This document shows positions 1-10,957 of a DNA stretch of 10,957 nucleotides, piece by piece. The number at the start of each line of letters is the position of its first letter. The first letter of the stretch is position 1. The stretch covers positions 1-10,957 of the forward strand of contig JAOXYB010021681.1 of the NCBI GenBank assembly GCA_028565635.1. The letters are read 5' to 3'. The notes beneath the pieces were generated by a model that saw only the letters and a program-made list of their open reading frames with translations, did not search any database and had not been told where the DNA came from. The stretch comes from Phoronis ovalis (Eukaryota > Phoronida > Phoronidae). Position numbers and translations under genes: made by a program.

Positions 1-148
1 TATAGTGACTAGCCCATGAATGGACCAGTCCAATGTACACACACAAGGAAATCCCATTTCCTCTCGGGACGCCACACAATGGAGAAGGTGTTTTAAGTTA
101 ACCGGCTGTTAAATATCCACCTGTCTCTTTTGTTTCTATTTTTCCATC

Positions 149-522
149 CCGGGGGGGTACTCAAGGTTATTTGACTACGGGGATGTGCCGCGGAACCCAA
201 TCCAAAATTTTAGTTTGTGGTAGCAAACCCAATCCAAATTTTTTGAAATTGTAGGGTAGTAATCCAAATTTTTTAGCAATCCATTTTTACGCAAACTGAC
301 TAATACAAACCAAATTCCAAAATTTATTTAAGGAATTATGGATACAAACCTAAAATTAATCCAAATTATTTGCTGTAAGCAGTGCATGGGTAGTAATCCA
401 AATTTTTGAATATCGTTACTGTAGCAATCCAAAAAAAATACAGGAAAAAGTATACAATCCAAATCCAAAATTTTCAACTGTCTGCACACCCCCACCAAAA
501 ATAACCTGAGTACCCCCCCCGG
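149..522. mobile_element. Short non-autonomous inverted-repeat transposon (MITE-like)
   Basis: The left end CCGGGGGGGTACTCAAGGTTA (about 149..169) and the right end, reading outward, CCGGGGGGGGTACTCAGGTTA are near-perfect inverted repeats. Both sides carry TTTTCCATCC (140..149 and 524..533), an apparent target-site duplication of 8 to 10 bp. The interior is built of diverged copies of AATCCAAATTTT on a roughly 20-30 bp spacing and has no transposase, so movement would need an enzyme supplied in trans. As I recall, elements with GGGGGTACTC ends are widespread in marine invertebrate genomes. The superfamily is not assigned. Confidence 0.8.
210..470. repeat. Dispersed AATCCAAATTTT subrepeats inside the left MITE
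   Basis: Copies or near-copies of AATCCAAA followed by T-runs occur near 201, 231, 261, 358, 396, 427 and 457, often preceded by GTAG or GTAGTA. The even base pattern suggests an internal tandem origin followed by decay. No coding sense is seen on either strand. Confidence 0.6.
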
Positions 523-599
523 ATTTTCCATCCCTATTACTTTCTAAAAACTATGATGTATACTGTTACATTGGAACTCGGGAAGTGGAATTTGCTTCC

Positions 600-760
600 T
601 GGCCAGATCTGATCCCCTCGACGTCATATATAGACCACAAAGGTCATTCAATTTCAACAGGTGCTTGGCAGTCGGTAGAATAAATTTGTGCAGTTCAGTT
701 TCAGCTTTGTGGTTTGTCACTCGAGGACTTTAACTTGCTAAACAGATTTATGTTAGGATT
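600..760 (+). promoter_or_regulatory. Candidate promoter and 5' leader of the LC3C-like gene
   Basis: A CRE-like core GACGTCA (620..626) runs straight into a TATA-like ATATATAG (626..633), 128 bases upstream of the start codon. If this TATA box works, transcription would begin near 655..665 and give a leader of about 100 nt. Pyrimidine-rich CAGTTTCAG near 698..706 is another possible initiator. No CACGTG (TFEB/CLEAR-type) site is seen here. An additional 5' UTR exon farther upstream cannot be excluded. Confidence 0.35.
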
Positions 761-8057
<7,297 letters not shown>

Positions 8058-8865
8058 GGATTAGTGATCAAGTGCTGAACAAACTTTCTGTTCACTTTAT
8101 ATACGAAGTTCTGACAAATGTGCTATTCAAACACGTGCAGAAATATTTAATTCTAGTATTATGTTAGAACACTCGGCCATCTTTTTGTAGGAAACATCCA
8201 GATTACTAGTAATATGTAGAAATAACAGTTTCATTTGTTTTTAAAGGTCAAACTCGGTGAAAAGTAATTTTTGCTGGAATTTCTGTACTTTGTTATTGTT
8301 GAACAAAGTAAAATTCTGCATACTTCAGTTTGTTCAACACATTTTATAATTGTCTGTAAAATTCGTTTTTGTAAAATGGAAATGTTACAAGTTAAGTTGA
8401 ACAGAAACTACCAAGTACATTCTTAGTTGCATTTGTGCCATTATGAGCCATAATTTTTTGCGAATATTATTCCTTATTATTTAGTGTATTTTATAACAAG
8501 TGTGTTCCTATGAGAGGTTCTGTTAAACTTGCACAAAATATAGACAAGTCATGACAAAGGCAACATTCCCAGAATGCCATTAAATTGAATTATCTGATAT
8601 GGTAATTTATCTCCTGGTTACCAGTGCTAAACATTAGCCTTGTTGCTTGTTTGTTCCGATACATATTCAAGGCATCAAGGTTCTTGAGAAAAAACTAGTG
8701 ATATTTGATTGGGTTTAATACTTGATACTACCTAATTATGTGACAAAAGGTATTAATGTGCAAGTGCAAAAAAAAAACAATGCAAAAAATATTCTATTTG
8801 TTTTGTGTGTGTATTTTTAAATTTGTAATAACTGTATATATAAATAAATTTTGTACTGTATGTAT
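8058..8865 (+). other. 3' UTR of the LC3C-like gene
   Basis: About 800 bases of AT-rich sequence follow the stop without a coding frame. The end is assumed from the first strong poly(A) signal at 8843. Six codons follow the TGA in frame (GLVIKC) before another TGA, which could be the remnant of a lost C-terminal tail. The far end may be shared, antisense, with the 3' UTR of the - strand gene. Confidence 0.55.
8714..8719 (-). terminator. Possible poly(A) signal (ATTAAA) of the - strand gene
   Basis: Read on the - strand, ATTAAA lies about 270 bases after the TAG stop, and I saw no better AATAAA between. If used, this transcript would overlap the 3' UTR of the + strand LC3C-like gene. This is one weak hexamer in AT-rich DNA. 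Confidence 0.25.
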
Positions 8866-8941
8866 TCAACAATTTTCACGAGTTTTATGCTTAAAAAAAG
8901 ATTAATAAATTACCAATCCTAAGTTCCAGACTACAAATAAA
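8843..8941 (+). terminator. Poly(A) signal cluster for the LC3C-like transcript
   Basis: Three AATAAA hexamers lie at 8843..8848, 8904..8909 and 8936..8941. The first is followed by U/GU-rich TTTTGTACTGTATGTA, typical of a cleavage region, and is the best candidate. The others may be alternatives or chance in AT-rich DNA. Confidence 0.55.
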
Positions 8942-8990
8942 ATGGCTGCATAGAGTTATGCCATATTTCCTGAAATTAAACACGTGCATA

Positions 8991-10320
8991 CTAATTAGCC
9001 ATTGATATTTCTGATATATCATCATCCTCAGACTCGCTGTTCTCCACACCATGCACCGAAGGCATTTTAATGGATACTGTCAAAGGTCCACTGCTCATTT
9101 TAACTGGAGGTTCATGTTTCCCAGTATCTCCTGCGCTATCTAATGTTTGCGTTAACTCTGGTTCACTTAAGCTTTCTATAGTGTGTGTAAGTATTTGGTC
9201 TCCAATACTTTCTAATGTTTGACTTTTATCATCCAAAGTGTGTGTTAATGCTCTGTCGTCTTGATTGTCAATTGTCCTTGTCAGTGTTCTGTATAAAGTG
9301 GTCCCATCTAGTGTTTGTGTTAATCCTTCATTATGGATATTCTTAAAACTGTCATAAAATCCTGTTGAATCTAGTGTCTTTGTGAACTGTTTTGCTGTTC
9401 CTCTAAGACTTCTTTCCCCCGCGGAGCCAAATGTTCTAGTCATACCTTAAAAAGTACACATATTAATACTTTTCAAAACAAGACACATTAGTTCGTGTGC
9501 ATTTACATTACATTGATACTGAAGTCAGTATATGAATATTGGAAATTCAACAGTTGAATCTGATGAAATCTAAGTGAAATTTAAAGCCCAGTTTTCAAAT
9601 AAACAAGGCATTTACAGAGGTGACTCATAAATGTAGATCATTTAGTTAACGGGAATTATATCGGACTAGATTTTGCAGATAATAGATCTTCTGATCTATC
9701 TACAAGTTTGATTTAGCTACTCGTTGTCCAATTAACACATTCTAATTTTATGAGGCTATGTGGATAAAATATTCTTACCTTGGCCCGATTTATCAGTAGT
9801 CATCATTTCCGTAGTATCTACACTACTAAACGTCTGGGCCAAGTATCCTGATTGCAACATAGCGTCAACATTAATCTGGTCTGGTGTTAAAGTTCTCGCA
9901 TCAGCTGCAAAATGAGAACTTGAATATCACAGCGGTGAAATTCAAATAGTGTAATATTTAAGGAACAGGCAACAGCAACAATATTCATAGATAAAAAAAT
10001 GAGTATCTACAGAAATTTAGCTTTGTTATTCTCCTAGTTTTTTTCACAAAACACAATTATTTGCAACTTTGACAGTACTTAGCAATATTTGGCACATTTG
10101 GGAGACTAGTTATACTCCTCGTGCAGTTATTCATTTTAAACAAGCAAGCAAGTCTATTTCCCTGCAAGAATGGAAATAGATGTAGAATGTTTACCTGACA
10201 TAGGTCTGTTTAAACTTTGTGGGGGACTGAGAATTTCATCAGATCTACTATGTATCAATGGCTTGTCATCTATAGTGGATGGAACATTACTGGATGACTG
10301 AACCAGAATGATATGTCCTG
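8991..10320 (-). CDS. Unrecognised protein with T-x-T-[LI]-[DE] repeats, last three exons (join on - strand 10320..10195, 9904..9779, 9445..8991), 5' part outside window
   Basis: Three exons join in frame through phase-1 introns: acceptor CATTCTAG and donor GTAAAC, acceptor TTTTGCAG and donor GTAAGA, acceptor TTTTTAAG. About 235 residues are visible up to the TAG after ISMAN. The first exon reads GHIILVQSSS and later SPPQSLNRPM. The second reads LTPDQINVDAMLQ and LAQTFSS. The last carries repeats such as FTKTLD, LTQTLDG, LTRTID, LTHTLDD, LTHTIES and LTQTLDS at 12-21 residue spacing, then an acidic SESEDDDISE tail. No enzyme motif, signal peptide or membrane segment is seen, and the composition suggests a disordered region. 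The exact TQT triplets resemble dynein light chain LC8-binding motifs, as in ATMIN/ASCIZ, but no zinc finger is visible here. A start at the ATG at 9443 is possible but unlikely, because the frame continues across the splice junction. The gene is probably real; its family is unknown. Confidence 0.8.
9446..9778 (-). other. Phase-1 intron of the repeat-protein gene (last intron)
   Basis: This short intron runs from donor GTAAGAAT to acceptor CTTTTTAAG. It splits a Gly codon (G|GT). Nothing but AT-rich sequence is seen inside. Confidence 0.8.
9905..10194 (-). other. Phase-1 intron of the repeat-protein gene (second last)
   Basis: The donor is GTAAACATT and the acceptor TCTCATTTTGCAG. It splits an Ala codon (G|CT). 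No motif of note is seen inside. Confidence 0.8.
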
Positions 10321-10852
10321 CTAGAATGAAAAAATCAATATAAATGTGTTACAGATGTGCAGACACACAAAGCTAACATCTAAAAGTTTCATTCATTACA
10401 TCGTTTAAGTATGAGAATGCAATAGAAAGGTTAACCTCCTTTAGTTGCTCAAGGAAGAGGGAAGGTAATTCTGAACAAGAAATTAAAAGGTTAGTATCTG
10501 ATCAATTTATATTGATACATATACTAATAATATGCTATGAAACATTAAATATATTGTAGAGGGGTATTTCTAAAAATTGTTTTCACTGTCTGCTATGTAA
10601 CTAAAAGTGGAACAGCCCCAATTGTGACACTTAATCATTACTAGTTTTCTGAAACTGAACAGATTTCATCACATACAAAGATGGCTGCTTAAGAAACAAT
10701 TTTGAACTAGTACTACCAATAAGTTCTTATATTATGTTATACTATATTACAAATCAAAAGACTACAATATTGTACAATGTGATAACAAAGATGCACAAAA
10801 ATGCATTCTGCAATAATGACTTGGCTTGTTTATACACATCTTAGCATATTAC
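10321..10852 (-). other. Probable upstream intron of the repeat-protein gene, right flank
   Basis: The CATTCTAG acceptor at 10321..10328 shows that an intron enters here from the right. No clear further coding exon is seen before the tandem repeat at the window edge. The donor could be the GTAATA copy ending at 10852 or one outside the window. Confidence 0.5.
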
Positions 10853-10957
10853 CAGGGGGAGGATCTAATGATCTTGGCTGGTTTATACACATCTTAGCAT
10901 ATTACCAGGGGGAGGATCTAATGATCTTGGCTGGTTTATACACATCTTAGCATATTA
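10820..10957. repeat. 53-bp tandem repeat array reaching the right edge
   Basis: Units beginning CTTGGCTGGTTTATACACAT start at 10820 (a variant with TTG for TGG), 10873 and 10926, an exact period of 53. The last two units are identical over the visible part. The array runs off the window, so the copy number is unknown. Such close identity suggests recent amplification, or an assembly artefact at a contig end. Confidence 0.9.

Noticed and set aside
328-531. 67-codon frame on the - strand
   Set aside because: It lies wholly inside the MITE with its AATCCAAA repeats and shows no family resemblance.
9441-9443. ATG at 9443 as the start of a single-exon - strand gene
   Set aside because: A TTTTTAAG acceptor precedes it and the upstream exons join in frame with matching phase and with related repeat motifs.
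10441-10452. 12-nt micro-exon on the - strand (AG, CAACTAAAGGAG, GTTAAC) upstream of 10320
   Set aside because: The phase fits and a pyrimidine tract precedes it, but a 12-base match to splice signals is easily found by chance and no other support exists.

Overview
This window looks like nuclear DNA from an invertebrate animal, probably marine. The signs are AT-rich sequence, small exons split by GT-AG introns of about 2 to 2.5 kb, short non-autonomous transposons with inverted ends, and an LC3C-type ATG8 gene. A hemichordate, other invertebrate deuterostome, cnidarian or mollusc would all fit, and the sequence alone does not decide between them.

The main gene is on the + strand: a complete four-exon LC3-family (MAP1LC3C-like) autophagy gene. 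Its coding exons are 761..815, 3337..3392, 5775..5881 and 7898..8057, and they join in frame into a 125-residue ubiquitin-like protein. Exon 2 lies inside a longer open frame at 3288..3569, whose two ends are intron. The protein ends exactly on the glycine that is normally exposed by ATG4 cleavage, so it appears to be made already primed. A CRE-like/TATA-like promoter candidate lies at about 620..635, a seven-codon upstream ORF overlaps the start codon, and a long 3' UTR ends near poly(A) signals at 8843..8941.

A second gene lies tail to tail on the - strand. Its last three coding exons are visible (10195..10320, 9779..9904, 8991..9445), all joined by phase-1 introns. I do not recognise the protein. 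It is polar, carries repeats built on T-x-T-[LI]-[DE], and ends in an acidic tail. Its 5' part lies beyond the right edge, where a 53-bp tandem array begins. Each unit of that array contains an exon-like segment in the matching phase.

The left end (149..522) is a short inverted-repeat transposon with a target duplication. The introns hold a CAGTG-ended hAT-like miniature element (6863..7024) and a possible relative (2255..2330). They also hold a duplicated element rich in nuclear-receptor half-sites (about 5995..6500), a GAGC-rich repeat (4636..4862) and a 39-bp near-perfect palindrome (1195..1233). No RNA gene, CRISPR array or bacterial-type feature is visible.
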